Assembly (NCBI GenBank): GCA_903834925.1
Contig: CAILLA010000244.1
Location: 1 to 64,000, forward strand
Source of the DNA: an uncultured Schlesneria sp.
GTDB lineage: Bacteria; Planctomycetota; Planctomycetia; Planctomycetales; Planctomycetaceae
Reading direction: 5' to 3'
DNA length: 64,000 nucleotides
The notes under the pieces are model-generated. The model made no database searches and was not told the origin of the DNA. It worked only from the letters and a program-made list of their open reading frames with translations. Position 1 is the first letter of the stretch, and each line of letters starts with the position of its first letter. The position numbers and the translations under genes are program-made. Shown in pieces: positions 27,674 to 37,343 of this stretch.

Positions 27674-28279
27674 ATGGGCACTGGAAACCGCGCACAGACT
27701 CTCGACGATTCAACTCTGGCAACCGCTCCCGGCCAGATCCGTCTTTCTCACGACAAACTTCGAGTACTTCGCCCGGAATTGTACGGGATTCGCGGCATCT
27801 GGAACACCGCTCTTGCGTTCTTTCGCCTCGGCTGGCCGCAACGAACTTATATTGAAGAACAATTAGAATGTGGCGATAGCCGCGCTGCTGTCGTAATTTC
27901 AACGTCGCCGCTTTTGATCGCGGCCTACACCGATGAGCTGGATTGCATCGCCATGCTCCGTTTTCCTGATAAATTTGTCAGTCAATATCATTTATCGAAA
28001 GGGTCTCGACTTCTCACGGTGAATTGTTACGGCAATCTGCCAGATTACGATCCCGATCTGGTCCTCGGCCCAAAGCTGATCCAGCGATGGACGGGATTCC
28101 ATCCCGTGATTGCGGATTTCCTCACGGATGATGGCGACCGTGTTGATGCGCTGAAAAATCAAATCACCGAAGGCGAATGGGAACGAGCCCTCGCGATGGG
28201 GACAGAATATGCCAGACGTTACCCAAATGTCGCACGCGATGGACGGCCCGTGTATTCCGCGACACCTGCCCACGTTTAA
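27674..28279 (+). CDS. Hypothetical protein, probably planctomycete-specific
   Basis: A 201-residue soluble protein that I do not recognise. It has a central segment RAAVVISTSPLLIAAYTDELDCIAMLRFP and ends with a polar helix region. No signal peptide, membrane segment or known catalytic motif is visible. The ATG at 27674 (MGTGNRAQ) is used; the upstream extension to a TTG at 27659 is unlikely. Codon usage looks like that of real genes. It is convergent with pgi; a 10-bp inverted repeat follows it. Confidence 0.6.
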   Translation: MGTGNRAQTLDDSTLATAPGQIRLSHDKLRVLRPELYGIRGIWNTALAFFRLGWPQRTYIEEQLECGDSRAAVVISTSPLLIAAYTDELDCIAMLRFPDKFVSQYHLSKGSRLLTVNCYGNLPDYDPDLVLGPKLIQRWTGFHPVIADFLTDDGDRVDALKNQITEGEWERALAMGTEYARRYPNVARDGRPVYSATPAHV

Positions 28280-28304
28280 CGGGATTTTAGGTAAAGATTT
28301 GAAG

Positions 28305-28336
28305 AGCACTGGCGAGCGAAGACGCACGCCAGTGCT
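28305..28336. terminator. 10-bp perfect inverted repeat between convergent genes
   Basis: AGCACTGGCG is repeated in reverse complement after 12 bases. It lies 26 bases after one stop and 62 before the other. It could be a terminator or a single REP-like hairpin. Confidence 0.5.
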
Positions 28337-28398
28337 ACACGCAGACCAATGCCCATGTTTTCCTGTCGAAACGTCCTTCACGGCGAAGGGAAATGGGG

Positions 28399-29985
28399 CT
28401 AACCGACGGTTCGAAATTTGGCCAGGGCGGGAGAATCGCCGGTCGTTTGGACGATGCCCCGCTCAACATTCGCCTTGAGATGTTGCAGGATTTTGTAGAC
28501 CCATTCGATCTTGTCCGGAAGACCAAGGGAAACCGCCAATTGTTCTGCAGTTTGCGGTTCCGTTGAGGCATGCAATTGTGCGATCACTTTTGACTGGAGA
28601 TCGAGGACAGCGGCGGCCGCTTTCTTGCCCGCTTCCACGCCAGGCTGATGATAAGCGTTAACGTTGATCAGTTCGGCGTACAGACCGACGGCTCGTTCGT
28701 ACAATGCAATCAACGCACCGACACTTCGGCCGTCAACCGTGTCGATCGTGATGGTAATCGTGTCCCGCCGATTATCTCCTAATGCTTCTCGCGTCCCGAG
28801 AAACAGGCCGCTCAGATAGTCGCCCGATGTGACACCGGGTTCAACTTCGATCGACGGTTCATTGCGATCTTTCAGCACCTCGATGAACGTCGCGAAGAAG
28901 TTGGCAATACCATCACGCAATTGCTGAACATAGGCGTGCTGATCAGTCGAACCCTTATTCCCGTAAACGGCGATTCCCTGGTGGACGACGTTTCCTTGCC
29001 GGTCGAGTTCTTTCCCGAGCGATTCCATCACAAGTTGTTGCAGGTAACGACTGAAGAGACAGAGTCGATCCTTGTAAGGAAGAATGACCATGTCCTTTTC
29101 GCCTTTCCCGTTTCCAATGTGATACCAGATCATCGCGAGTAGCCCCGCCGGATTCTTCCACGGATCGGTCGTCCGAGTGAGTCGATCCATTGCAGCGGCT
29201 CCGGCGAGCAAATCGTCGGTCGAAATCCCTTGCAACGCGGCTGGAAGTAATCCTACTGCCGAGAGAACCGATGTCCGCCCGCCAACCCAGTCCCACATGG
29301 GAAATGTCTTTAGCCAACCATCCTTGGTCGCGGTTTTATCCAGCTTGCTACCAACCTGGGTGATGGCAACGGCATGTTCCGCGAAGTTCAGTTCGGCTGC
29401 TTTATAGGCTCTTTCGACTTCCAGCATTCCATTTCGCGTTTCAGGAGTTCCCCCGGACTTTGAAATGACCAGTACCAGCGTTTTACCGAGTTGTCCGTCG
29501 AGCTCTCCCAGGATCTGATCGATACCATCTGGATCGGTGTTATCGACGAAGAAGGGAAGAATCTCGTCGAGTGGCGAACCGAGTGCCTGTGCCACGAATT
29601 GGGGGCCGAGTGCAGATCCTCCGATACCGACTAAGAGCAAGAACTGGAATCGACCGTCCGCCCCTTGAATCACCCCGTCGTGAATCTGCTTGGCAAATTC
29701 AACGATGCTTGCCTGAGTCTGACGAATTTCCGCAGCAATCTCTTGCGTCGGAGCCAGTTCCGGGGCGCGAAGCCAATAGTGGCCCACCATCCTGTTTTCA
29801 TCAATGTTGGCGATCGCACCTCGTTCCAGTTCTTCCATCGCTCCAAGAGCAGTGGTAACCCGAGAGACAAGCGATGAGAGATCTGAATCGGAAAACCGCA
29901 CACGGCTGATATCGAGCGAAAAACCAAGTTGACGATCGGCGATCAGGTACTGGCAATAACGAGACCAGGAAGACGGGGCTGTCAT
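28399..29985 (-). CDS. pgi: Glucose-6-phosphate isomerase
   Basis: Interconverts glucose-6-phosphate and fructose-6-phosphate. The 528-residue protein carries the SIS sugar-isomerase fold: [18 protein letters not shown] near residue 138, [16 protein letters not shown] near 195, [20 protein letters not shown] near 245 (the family PS00765-type region) and the helix with [20 protein letters not shown] near 345 (active-site lysine/histidine region). The C-terminal extension (about 450-528) is a small helical region with [17 protein letters not shown], longer than the shortest Pgi forms. GAGGAG lies nine bases before the ATG. It is divergent from the sugar ABC genes. Confidence 0.95.
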   Translation of the reverse strand: MTAPSSWSRYCQYLIADRQLGFSLDISRVRFSDSDLSSLVSRVTTALGAMEELERGAIANIDENRMVGHYWLRAPELAPTQEIAAEIRQTQASIVEFAKQIHDGVIQGADGRFQFLLLVGIGGSALGPQFVAQALGSPLDEILPFFVDNTDPDGIDQILGELDGQLGKTLVLVISKSGGTPETRNGMLEVERAYKAAELNFAEHAVAITQVGSKLDKTATKDGWLKTFPMWDWVGGRTSVLSAVGLLPAALQGISTDDLLAGAAAMDRLTRTTDPWKNPAGLLAMIWYHIGNGKGEKDMVILPYKDRLCLFSRYLQQLVMESLGKELDRQGNVVHQGIAVYGNKGSTDQHAYVQQLRDGIANFFATFIEVLKDRNEPSIEVEPGVTSGDYLSGLFLGTREALGDNRRDTITITIDTVDGRSVGALIALYERAVGLYAELINVNAYHQPGVEAGKKAAAAVLDLQSKVIAQLHASTEPQTAEQLAVSLGLPDKIEWVYKILQHLKANVERGIVQTTGDSPALAKFRTVG

Positions 29986-30249
29986 CGAAAAGAACTCCTC
30001 AACATAATTCAGGTATAGCGGACGATTGGCAGGAGATTGTACTGAAATCTACGCTCAACCGCGCGTCGGTTTTGAAAACCGATGCACTGTTGAAACAAAC
30101 GAGTTTCCCGCCAGCTTTGCAATCGTTTTCCGTTACGAATACTCTCGTCAGAAATAGACCGTCGTTCGGCAAGTCCGTTTTGGCTCTGCCATTTCGGTTG
30201 CCAAACGCAACATCGTTTTCCTGCCGCAAAGTCACTCGAGAAACAGATC
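29986..30249. promoter_or_regulatory. Divergent promoter region of pgi and the sugar ABC genes
   Basis: A 264-base spacer shared by two divergent sugar-related units, so it must contain both promoters. I see no clear operator palindrome. Confidence 0.4.
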
Positions 30250-31245
30250 ATGATTCGGCTTTCCGCAATTGTTCTTTTTGTTTTCGGCATCGCAATCACG
30301 GGTTGCAGCGACTCGAACCGTAAAACCACAACTCCGGACGCCCCAAAAACCAACGACGTGGTGAAGAGCAAGGGAACGATCGGGTTTTCGGCCCTGACGT
30401 TGACAAATCCCTTTTTCAAGGTGATCGCAGACAATATGAAGGCTGAGGCCGAAAAACATGGGTACGATTTGATCGTCGTTTCGGCAGAACGCGATGTGAA
30501 GACGCAAGCCGATCAGGTGAACGAATTCATTGTGAAAGGGGTTGCCGCGATCGTCCTGAATCCCTGCGATTCGCAATCCATCGGCCCCGCCATCCAGAAG
30601 GCAAATAAAGCTGGTATCCCCGTCTTTACGAACGACTTGAAGTACGACGGCAACGAAGGAAAAGTGGTTTGTCACGTCGCAACCGAAAACTATCAGGGAG
30701 GCAAACTCGCTGGTGAAGCGATGGTCAAGCTACTCAAGGGGACTGGGGGGAAGGTTGCAATCATCCATTTCCCGCAAGCTGAATCCTGTCAATTGCGAGT
30801 GAAAGGCTTCACGGAAATTGTGAACGCTCACAATACATTTTCCAACGGAGATAAAATAGAGATTGTTTCCACGCTGGATGGCGGCGGTGCTCGCGACGAG
30901 GGATTCAAAGCCGCCAAGGATGCAATCGAAGCAAACCCCGATCTCGCGGCCATTTTTGCCATCAACGACCCTTCAGGATTAGGTGCTCGATCGGCTCTGG
31001 AAAGTGTGGCAAAACAAGATCAGGTCACGATCATCGCATTTGACGGGCAGTTGATCGGCAAACAAGCGATCCGCGACGGCAAGATCTTATGCGACCCGAT
31101 TCAATTTCCGGATCGGATTGGACGCTCAACCGTCCAACAGATTCTTAAACACTTTAATGGTGATGAAGTTCCGGCAGAAATCCTGATCCCCTCGGAGCTT
31201 TATTACAAAGCGGATGCAGACAAAGATCCTGAGCTGAAACAGTAA
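30250..31245 (+). CDS. Sugar-binding lipoprotein of an ABC transporter (RbsB-like)
   Basis: A 331-residue periplasmic binding protein. A lipoprotein signal ends at AITGC, so it is probably membrane-anchored. The type I periplasmic-binding fold begins at GTIGFSALTLTNPFFKVI near 43, followed by VKGVAAIVLNPCDSQSIG near 98, GGKVAIIHFP near 170 and AIFAINDPSGLGA near 237; these are the ribose/xylose-type motifs (NPFF, NPxxS, INDxxxLG). The sugar is not determined. It is followed 18 bases later by the permease gene, so they form one unit. Confidence 0.9.
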   Translation: MIRLSAIVLFVFGIAITGCSDSNRKTTTPDAPKTNDVVKSKGTIGFSALTLTNPFFKVIADNMKAEAEKHGYDLIVVSAERDVKTQADQVNEFIVKGVAAIVLNPCDSQSIGPAIQKANKAGIPVFTNDLKYDGNEGKVVCHVATENYQGGKLAGEAMVKLLKGTGGKVAIIHFPQAESCQLRVKGFTEIVNAHNTFSNGDKIEIVSTLDGGGARDEGFKAAKDAIEANPDLAAIFAINDPSGLGARSALESVAKQDQVTIIAFDGQLIGKQAIRDGKILCDPIQFPDRIGRSTVQQILKHFNGDEVPAEILIPSELYYKADADKDPELKQ

Positions 31246-31262
31246 AGTGTGAACAAATCGTT

Positions 31263-32597
31263 ATGAGTTCAAATCGACGCACTCGGCTCATCGACAACCT
31301 GTTGATCCGAGACTACGGCATGATCTTCGTCTTGCTGGTTCTCGCCGGTCTGTTCAGCATTTTGACGTTGAAACAGCAGCATCCCACGGGTGAGGCGGCA
31401 GGTCGGCAGGTCGCTGATTTCATTCTCTCGCGCTACGGGCGTCAGGCCCGCGTACTCATTGTGACCCGAAATACGGGCGAAGACATCGCATTTGCAAATG
31501 TTGTTGCGATCCGCTTGAAAGACGCTGGTGCGAAGGTTCTCGACAACGTCAACGGTGCTGCACCGGACGCACGACGAGCGATCGACTCCATTCTTGCTTC
31601 GGGCGGAGAAATTGATGCGATCGCAGCCAATGATGTGACTTCGAAGTGGCCGGTCTACGATCGTTACCCGAACGTCGGCTCGGGCAAATGTGTCGTTCCC
31701 TCATCGTACTTGTGGCCCGACTTCCTTAAGGTCAGCAACCTGTTGGGTGTGGCCAATCAAACCGCGATCTACGCGATGATCGCGATCGGTATGACGATGG
31801 TCATCATCACGGGTGGAATCGATCTGTCGGTCGGCTCGCTGGTCGCCCTGGCATCCGTTGGTACAGCCATCATGATTCGTGATGGTGGCGGCGGGGCAAA
31901 CGCGGGACTTGTCACGGTCGTTGGAGCCGCCGTCGCCGGAATCGGTATCTGCGCATTGGCTGGTGCGTTTAATGGATTCATGATCACAGCGTTTCAGATT
32001 CCCCCTTTTATCGTAACGCTCTCAATGATGATGATGGCGAGCGGGCTGTCGTATCGCTTGTCATCTGGTCGGTCGATTCCAGAACTGCCGACGTCATTCT
32101 TCTGGCTCGGTCGAGGCGAAACAGTGGGGATACCCAATCCGATCCTGTTGATGATTGTGCTGTACATCATTGCTCACGTCGTCATGTCGCGGACGGTGTT
32201 TGGCCGCTACGTCTATGCAATCGGCGGCAACTCAGAAGCGGCGCGGCTATCAGGAGTGCCGGTCAACCGAATCCTGATGTCGGTCTACACGATCTGCGGA
32301 GCACTTGCTGGTCTTGGCGGTATTGTTCTGACATCACAACTCTCGGCCGGCGATCCGAAATTCGGGTTGATGTATGAGCTGGAAGTCATCGCTGCCGTTG
32401 TTGTCGGCGGAACGTCTCTGATGGGGGGCCGAGGGAAAATCTTCGGCACACTGATTGGGGCCTTTATCATTGCAATCATCAAAAATGGGATGAACCTGAA
32501 GGACGTCGATCCTTTCAATCAAAAGATCGTGTTGGGAGCGGTTTTGATGTTGGCGGTCCTGTTCGATACGCTGAAGCGACGGAATTCTCGCGTATGA
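31263..32597 (+). CDS. Sugar ABC permease (RbsC family) with a periplasmic insertion
   Basis: A 444-residue permease, about 110 residues longer than RbsC. Hydrophobic helix 1 (about 18-37) is followed by a soluble insertion at about 40-155 with VLIVTRNTGEDIAFANVVAI and AIDSILASGGEIDAIAAND. This looks like part of a periplasmic-binding domain. The classical RbsC part starts at YAMIAIGMTMVIITGGIDLS near 175, then GAFNGFMITAFQIPPFIVTL near 235, and GGRGKIFGTLIGAF near 385. No ATPase (RbsA) gene follows; the next gene is fbp. So the transporter needs an ATPase encoded elsewhere. Confidence 0.88.
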   Translation: MSSNRRTRLIDNLLIRDYGMIFVLLVLAGLFSILTLKQQHPTGEAAGRQVADFILSRYGRQARVLIVTRNTGEDIAFANVVAIRLKDAGAKVLDNVNGAAPDARRAIDSILASGGEIDAIAANDVTSKWPVYDRYPNVGSGKCVVPSSYLWPDFLKVSNLLGVANQTAIYAMIAIGMTMVIITGGIDLSVGSLVALASVGTAIMIRDGGGGANAGLVTVVGAAVAGIGICALAGAFNGFMITAFQIPPFIVTLSMMMMASGLSYRLSSGRSIPELPTSFFWLGRGETVGIPNPILLMIVLYIIAHVVMSRTVFGRYVYAIGGNSEAARLSGVPVNRILMSVYTICGALAGLGGIVLTSQLSAGDPKFGLMYELEVIAAVVVGGTSLMGGRGKIFGTLIGAFIIAIIKNGMNLKDVDPFNQKIVLGAVLMLAVLFDTLKRRNSRV

Positions 32598-32764
32598 CGA
32601 CATTCCTTTTACGAACAGTTTTTTTGCTTGGCTTGTTGCACCACTTGCAGTCAACGATTCATTCTGATCTGAAAAACAAGTAGTCTGACAAGATCATGGA
32701 ATCACAATCAAAGAATCGCAAAAGTGTTTTTCACTGTGTTTTACAAGGAAGCCGCTAGATACCG

Positions 32765-34768
32765 ATGACATTAACGCCTCATGAAAAACCAAGCGGCGAA
32801 CGGGGAGTTCGCGAAGAAAAGCCCCGCCGTTATGAATTGACTCTTTTGCGAGCGCTCGCAACTCAGTTTCCCAACATCGATTCGGCTCTCGCCGAAATCG
32901 CCCGACTTTCTGCCGTGTTGACGCTTCCCAAAGGGACGGTTCACGTCATCAGTGATATCCACGGCGAAGATAAGAAACTGCGCCATGTCATCAACAATGC
33001 TTCAGGGACCCTACGGCCTTTGGTCGAGCGGCTTTTCAAGGATCGGATGAACCCGAAGGAATTCTCGGAATTCCTGACGTTGATCTTTTATCCCGCCGAA
33101 GTCACCGAACGTTTGGAAAAAACGCTGGCGGACGTCGAAGAGTTACGGACGTTTGCTCGCCGAACACTGAAGCACCAGTTTGAACTGGTACGTGTCCTGG
33201 CATCAAATTACAGTTTGAAACGAACGATGCAGGTCTTTCCTCGCGAATACGCCAATCTGTTTACGGAAATGTTGCATGAACGTTCGGACGAACGGGGCAA
33301 GGGATTCACTGATGCGGTCGTGGACGAACTTGTCCCTCGCGGCCGTGCCCTGCACTTAATTCACATTACTGGCCGGTTGATCCGAAATCTCGCGATTTAC
33401 GAACTGATTATCGGTGGTGATTGCTGGGATCGCGGACCGCGAGGAGATCGGGTTGTTGACTACCTGCGAGATCAGCCAAACGTTTCATTCATCTGGGGCA
33501 ACCATGATGTCGCATGGCTGGGTGCCGGATTGGGACATGAAGCGCTGATCTGTCACGTCTTGCGAGTTTCACTCAGATACCGACGCCTGGGTCAGCTCGA
33601 CGAGGGCTATAGCATCCCGCTGACACCCCTTGAACATCTGGCTCGAACCGTTTACGCGGACGATCCTGCGTCGAACTTCATGCCGAAGTCCAGCGGGATG
33701 AGATCCGACGTTATCATCGCACGCATGCAGAAAGCTGCTGCGATCATGCAGTTTAAACTGGAAGGTCAGATGATCGCTCGAAATCCCGATTGGGATCTGG
33801 ACCATCGCCGCCTGCTGCATCAAATCGATCAAAAACGGGGGACCGTTACCGTTGATGGTGTCGAATATTCGTTGAAAGACGGCCTTTTGCCGACGGTGGA
33901 CCCGGATCGACCGTATGAACTCAGTCCTCAGGAAGAGGTCTGTCTGACCCGGCTACGGCATTCGTTTCTCAACAGCCAGAAACTGGGCGAGCACCTGCGG
34001 TATCTGGTCAGCCACGGCGCGATGTATCTGCGACGCGATGAGCACCTGATCTTTCACGGATGCGTCCCTTGCGATCACGACGGGACGTTCCTGCCGATGC
34101 CGATTAATGGAAAGTGGTTGGCGGGTCGAGCCATGTTCGATGCCGTCGAACGCGTCGTTGCCTGGGCGTTTGAGCAGCGTCAGCAGCAACATTTGGATTT
34201 ACTGTGGTATCTGTGGTGCGGGCCAAGATCACCTCTGTTTGGCAAGGATCGGATCGCAACTTTTGAACGTGACTTCATCGCAGATAAGACCCCACATCAC
34301 GAGACGAAAGATCCGTATTTTTCGCTGTTGAACGAAGCCTGGTTTTGTGAAAAAGTGCTGGCAGAGTTCGGAGTCGATAGTCAGAACGGGCTGATTGTCA
34401 ACGGCCATGTTCCCGTCAAAATCGACGCGTCCGAATCGCCGCTAAAACCAAGCGGTAAAGCCATCGTGATCGACGGGGCCTTTTCTGAAGCGTATGGCGA
34501 TCACGGATACACGCTGGTCATGGGGCCTGACAAAACGCTACTGGCGAAACATCACCATTTCGACTCCGTTCACTCAGCTGTCAGGGACGGGATCGATATT
34601 GTCCCCAGTGTCTCGGTCATCCGCGAATGGGGTCGCACGCGCCTGATGGCAGACACTGAACGGGGCGAGCAGTTTCGTTGTGATATCGAAATGCTTGAAC
34701 GCTTGATTGAACTCTACCGCAATAATGAACTGGCTCAGGATGAATGGCGTGCAAAGATACGTTCCTAG
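32765..34768 (+). CDS. fbp: Class III fructose-1,6-bisphosphatase
   Basis: Hydrolyses fructose-1,6-bisphosphate to fructose-6-phosphate in gluconeogenesis. The 667 residues match the large Firmicute-type (FBPase_2) enzyme. Calcineurin-like metal motifs are visible: VISDIHGEDKKLRHVI near 60, GGDCWDRGPRGD near 220, and WGNHDVAWLG near 243, with a distal NGHVPV near 545. The start is the ATG at 32765. It is the only FBPase in the window and stands between the ABC permease and the GH32 gene on the same strand. A REPIN begins 26 bases after its stop, suggesting separate transcription of the next gene. Confidence 0.93.
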   Translation: MTLTPHEKPSGERGVREEKPRRYELTLLRALATQFPNIDSALAEIARLSAVLTLPKGTVHVISDIHGEDKKLRHVINNASGTLRPLVERLFKDRMNPKEFSEFLTLIFYPAEVTERLEKTLADVEELRTFARRTLKHQFELVRVLASNYSLKRTMQVFPREYANLFTEMLHERSDERGKGFTDAVVDELVPRGRALHLIHITGRLIRNLAIYELIIGGDCWDRGPRGDRVVDYLRDQPNVSFIWGNHDVAWLGAGLGHEALICHVLRVSLRYRRLGQLDEGYSIPLTPLEHLARTVYADDPASNFMPKSSGMRSDVIIARMQKAAAIMQFKLEGQMIARNPDWDLDHRRLLHQIDQKRGTVTVDGVEYSLKDGLLPTVDPDRPYELSPQEEVCLTRLRHSFLNSQKLGEHLRYLVSHGAMYLRRDEHLIFHGCVPCDHDGTFLPMPINGKWLAGRAMFDAVERVVAWAFEQRQQQHLDLLWYLWCGPRSPLFGKDRIATFERDFIADKTPHHETKDPYFSLLNEAWFCEKVLAEFGVDSQNGLIVNGHVPVKIDASESPLKPSGKAIVIDGAFSEAYGDHGYTLVMGPDKTLLAKHHHFDSVHSAVRDGIDIVPSVSVIREWGRTRLMADTERGEQFRCDIEMLERLIELYRNNELAQDEWRAKIRS

Positions 34769-34793
34769 TGCGATGTCAAAGCGAAAGATTCGC

Positions 34794-34890
34794 GTGCCAC
34801 TGGATGACCGTCTTCGGTCACCCAGTGCTCTTCGTTTGCCTGACAAATAGAGAAGACACTGCGTCGGAGAAGACTCCGATGCAGTGGCAC
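34794..34890. repeat. REPIN-like hairpin pair
   Basis: A 97-bp element between fbp and the GH32 gene. It begins GTGCCACTGGATGACCG and ends TCCGATGCAGTGGCAC. Hairpin 1 is a 13-bp stem with loop TCTT; hairpin 2 is inverted, with loop AAGA. Confidence 0.85.
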
Positions 34891-34950
34891 AGAACCCGAA
34901 CTTTGAGTCTTGATAACGCACGAGTCAGACACACCCAATGGAGCATAGTT

Positions 34951-37104
34951 TTGAAATCTTCACTACCTTTTATCGCATTCGTGATCATCACGGCCAATTC
35001 CATCAGAGCATCCGAAACGATTGTGATCACCGACTTTGAAGGGACGGATTACGGCACTTGGAAAACGACGGGAACGGCGTTTGGGAAGGGTCCTGCCCAA
35101 GGCAAACTTGGCGGTCAAATGCCCGTCGAAGGATTTCAAGGCCAAGGACTCGTGAATTCGTTCCTGGGAGGTGATGACGCCGTCGGTACACTCACCTCGC
35201 CAACGTTTAAGATCGAACGGAAATTCATCACGTTTCTGATCGGGGGTGGCGGATGGGCGGACGAAACTTGCATGAATCTGATCGTCGATGGCAAAGTTGT
35301 CCGCACAGCAGCGGGACCCAATACAATCTCCGGTGGCAGCGAACGATTGGAACCGGCTGCCTGGGACGTCCACGAGTTTGCAGGTCGCGAGGCGACGCTC
35401 GCGATTGTGGATCAACGCCAAGGTAGTTGGGGGCACATCAATGTCGATCAGATCGTAATGACCGATGACCGAGGTTCAGTTCCGATCGTCGTTCCACCCG
35501 CTCCCGTCGCCAGGAATGTGACAAGGGAACTGACGGTCGAAAAGAAGTTGCTCCATTTTCCCGTCAAGACAGGAGCGAAGCCCCGCGTCGTGACCGTCAG
35601 CGTCGATGGGAAAGCGGTTCGACGATTTGATATCGAGTTGGCTGACGACAACGCCCAGTGGTGGGCACCACTGGATGTCAGCGAATGGGCAGGCAAGAAA
35701 TTAACGATTGTCGCCGACGTTCTGCCGGTCACATCCAAGGCCCTGGATTCACTTCGCCAATCAGACACGTTACTCGACGCCGAAAATCTTTACCGGGAAA
35801 CACTCCGTTCCCAGCTTCATTTCTCCCCCAAACGTGGTTGGACAAACGACCCCAACGGGCTGGTTTATTACAACGGCGAATATCATCTTTTCTACCAGCA
35901 CAACCCATACGGGTGGAACTGGGGGAACATGCACTGGGGCCATGCCACCAGCCCCGATCTAGTCCACTGGCAAGAACACTCTGAAGCCCTTTATCCCGAC
36001 GAGCAGGGGCCGATGTTCAGCGGCAGTGCGGTCGTGGATTGGAACAATACCAGCGGATTTGGAAAAGACGGTAAACCGCCACTGGTCCTGATCTACACGG
36101 CTGCGGGTAATCCAACCGTTCAATCAATCGCCTCTAGCTCAGACGGTCGGACCTTCAAGAAGTATGCTCAAAATCCGGTGATCAAAGAGATTTCGGGCGG
36201 CAACCGCGACCCGAAAGTCTTCTGGCACGAACCCACAAAACAATGGGTGCTGGTGCTTTACGTGGAAACCCCAGGAAAACAGCACACGATCCATTTTTTT
36301 AATTCGCCAAACCTGCGTGACTGGAAATTGGCAAGCGTCACAAAGGGTGGAATCGACGGTGACAAATACCTGTTTGAATGCCCCGACTTTTTTGAGCTTG
36401 CTGTTGATGGCAATCTTTCCAGAAAAAAATGGGTACTGACTGCAGCAAACAGTCAATATGCCATTGGAACCTTCGATGGAGCAACGTTTACTCCAGAACT
36501 TTCGCGGCTGACTGACGTTCGCGGAATCGGCTTCTATGCGGCCCAGACATTCAGCGATATCCCCGATCATCGCAGGATTCAGATCGGTTGGAGTCAGGCT
36601 CCGTCACCCGGCATGTCATTCAATCAATTACAGACACTTCCCTGCGAGTTGATGCTACGAACAACTCCGGATGGCGTACGACTTCGCCGTGAACCAGTCA
36701 AAGAACTCGTGGCACTACGCGACGGACCTGACCAGGCGAGTTCGCTCGAAAAATTCCGGGCCGAGCTGATTGAATTGCGAGCGGAAATCGAACCCGGTCA
36801 GGCAACGAAGTTCGAGTTCAATCTGCGTGGAGCTAAGATCGCTTATGACCCAAAGACACAAGAAATCATCGTCAATGGTCATCGCGCACCTGCTCCCCTG
36901 GTGAACGGGAAACAGAAACTGACGGTCTTTGTCGATCGAACGATGTTCGAAGTCTTTGCGAGTGACGGCCTCACGTACGTCCCAATACCGTTTATCCCGA
37001 AACCCGATGACCTGTCTGTCTCGGTCAATGTCCAAGGGGGCGGTGACGCCACAAAGCAATTCCTTCAGGTTTATCAGCTGAAATCCTCGTGGATTGAGAA
37101 GTAG
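34951..37104 (+). CDS. Secreted GH32 fructan hydrolase (levanase/inulinase type)
   Basis: A 717-residue exported glycosidase for fructose polymers or sucrose. A signal peptide (FIAFVIITANSIRAS) is followed by a jelly-roll-like module (about 30-170), then the five-blade GH32 domain. The nucleophile motif WTNDPNGLVYY is near 298, the transition-state motif RDPKVFW near 418 and the acid/base FECPDF near 475. The C-terminal beta-sandwich starts near 590. The start is taken as TTG at 34951, with GGAG seven bases upstream; an open frame upstream contains a repeat and is not translated. The exported enzyme fits fructan use together with the nearby sugar ABC and FBPase genes, but that link is only inferred. 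Confidence 0.88.
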   Translation: MKSSLPFIAFVIITANSIRASETIVITDFEGTDYGTWKTTGTAFGKGPAQGKLGGQMPVEGFQGQGLVNSFLGGDDAVGTLTSPTFKIERKFITFLIGGGGWADETCMNLIVDGKVVRTAAGPNTISGGSERLEPAAWDVHEFAGREATLAIVDQRQGSWGHINVDQIVMTDDRGSVPIVVPPAPVARNVTRELTVEKKLLHFPVKTGAKPRVVTVSVDGKAVRRFDIELADDNAQWWAPLDVSEWAGKKLTIVADVLPVTSKALDSLRQSDTLLDAENLYRETLRSQLHFSPKRGWTNDPNGLVYYNGEYHLFYQHNPYGWNWGNMHWGHATSPDLVHWQEHSEALYPDEQGPMFSGSAVVDWNNTSGFGKDGKPPLVLIYTAAGNPTVQSIASSSDGRTFKKYAQNPVIKEISGGNRDPKVFWHEPTKQWVLVLYVETPGKQHTIHFFNSPNLRDWKLASVTKGGIDGDKYLFECPDFFELAVDGNLSRKKWVLTAANSQYAIGTFDGATFTPELSRLTDVRGIGFYAAQTFSDIPDHRRIQIGWSQAPSPGMSFNQLQTLPCELMLRTTPDGVRLRREPVKELVALRDGPDQASSLEKFRAELIELRAEIEPGQATKFEFNLRGAKIAYDPKTQEIIVNGHRAPAPLVNGKQKLTVFVDRTMFEVFASDGLTYVPIPFIPKPDDLSVSVNVQGGGDATKQFLQVYQLKSSWIEK

Positions 37105-37343
37105 TTGACTTCGACAGGGATCATGCGTAGATCAATGGCGCGCATTAATTTCCAGGTTCCAGGCGAACGTCTGCGAAGTCGTGGCGATAGATCTGCCATA
37201 ATCGGCAAACTCGCTTGAGCGATACGATCAAGCCTGAAATAGGAGTTTTTCCGTTCCGCGTCACTTTTCCGAAGATGCGGCAAATTTGTTGAGTTTCCTG
37301 TCGCTGAAGCCGAACCAAATCATCAGAGTCGAACTTCGACGAA

